From assembly GCA_903889795.1 (NCBI GenBank), contig CAISYW010000121.1:1-6596 (forward strand): a DNA stretch of 6,596 nucleotides, in the 5' to 3' direction. Below the pieces are notes generated by a model. It did no database searches, was not told the DNA's origin, and was given only the letters and a program-made list of their open reading frames with translations. The position numbers and the translations under genes are program-made. Shown here in pieces: positions 6,458 to 6,596 of this stretch. Position 1 is the first letter of the stretch, and every line of letters starts with the position of its first letter. This stretch comes from an uncultured Chlamydiae bacterium (GTDB lineage: Bacteria; Chlamydiota; Chlamydiia; Chlamydiales; SM23-39).

Positions 6458-6595
6458 TTATTTTCCAGCTGTGGCGGCAGTGTGGAACCATCCTTTAACA
6501 TATCCAAGGGCGTTGTAATGCACTGCTGCATATATTCCACCACCAATGATAGCAGCACCGGCAACAGTTTTTACTACTGTGCTGAGAGACAGCCA
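6458..6595 (-). CDS. C-terminal 45 residues of an unidentified protein, running off the right edge
   Basis: On the minus strand a frame open from the right edge ends at TAA (6458-6460). It reads WLSLSTVVKTVAGAAIIGGG, then IYAAVHYNALGYVKGWFHTA, then ATAGK. The composition is rich in Ala, Gly, Val and Ile, with one moderately hydrophobic segment that could be a membrane helix or an amphipathic tail. It is followed at a normal distance by a strong terminator in the same direction, which is the best support that the frame is real; the other two minus frames hit stops or give unlikely Cys/Trp-rich peptides. There is no ATG, GTG or TTG in frame before residue 25 of the visible part, so the start lies outside the window. 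I do not recognise the family and assign no function. Confidence 0.55.
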   Translation of the reverse strand, partial: WLSLSTVVKTVAGAAIIGGGIYAAVHYNALGYVKGWFHTAATAGK

Positions 6596-6596
6596 G

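Noticed and set aside
6364..6564. 66-codon minus-strand open frame at the right end
   Set aside because: It runs through the terminator hairpin and its T-run, has no family resemblance, and overlaps the better-supported frame ending at 6458-6460.

Overview
The window looks like an ordinary chromosomal segment from a member of the Chlamydiae, most likely an environmental or amoeba-associated lineage (Parachlamydia/Waddlia-type) rather than Chlamydia itself. The evidence is the 53-residue ribosomal protein L33, which closely resembles chlamydial L33 as I remember it (same YWT-KNKR core, same KYD..LR.HV.FKEAK end), and the block rpmG - large LolC/E-type permease - lolD, which recalls the CT150-CT151-CT152 order of C. 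trachomatis. The presence of UDP-glucose dehydrogenase and a sugar-phosphate transferase, which Chlamydiaceae are not known to have, points away from Chlamydia proper. This assignment comes from recall and was not checked by search.

Every supported gene is on the minus strand, so transcription runs from high to low coordinates. From the right edge: the last 45 codons of an unidentified small-residue-rich, partly hydrophobic protein (stop at 6458-6460); a strong intrinsic terminator (6384-6417); tsaD (tRNA t6A modification, 5360-6358); rpmG (5155-5316); a 654-residue LolC/E-type permease (3160-5124); lolD (2498-3163), overlapping the permease gene by ATGA; a 64-base gap; ugd (1084-2433); ispA (245-1087), which starts at TTG and overlaps the ugd stop as TTGA; and, running off the left edge, the first 74 codons of a small polyprenyl-phosphate sugar-phosphate transferase (1-222).

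Functionally there are three modules. tsaD and rpmG serve translation. The permease and LolD form an ABC machine that extracts lipoproteins from the inner membrane for delivery to the outer membrane. The ugd-ispA-sugar transferase set could cooperate in making a lipid-linked glycan: Ugd makes UDP-glucuronate, IspA makes farnesyl diphosphate (precursor of undecaprenyl phosphate), and the transferase would load the first sugar-phosphate onto that carrier. This cooperation is inferred from gene order; each enzyme also has housekeeping roles.

There is no sign of mobile elements, CRISPR arrays, tRNA or rRNA genes. I do not see a clearly new biological system. The most noteworthy points are the two edge genes, the glycan-module hypothesis, the TTGA coupling of ugd and ispA, an 18-base exact direct repeat flanking rpmG, and the unusually large periplasmic region of the Lol permease.
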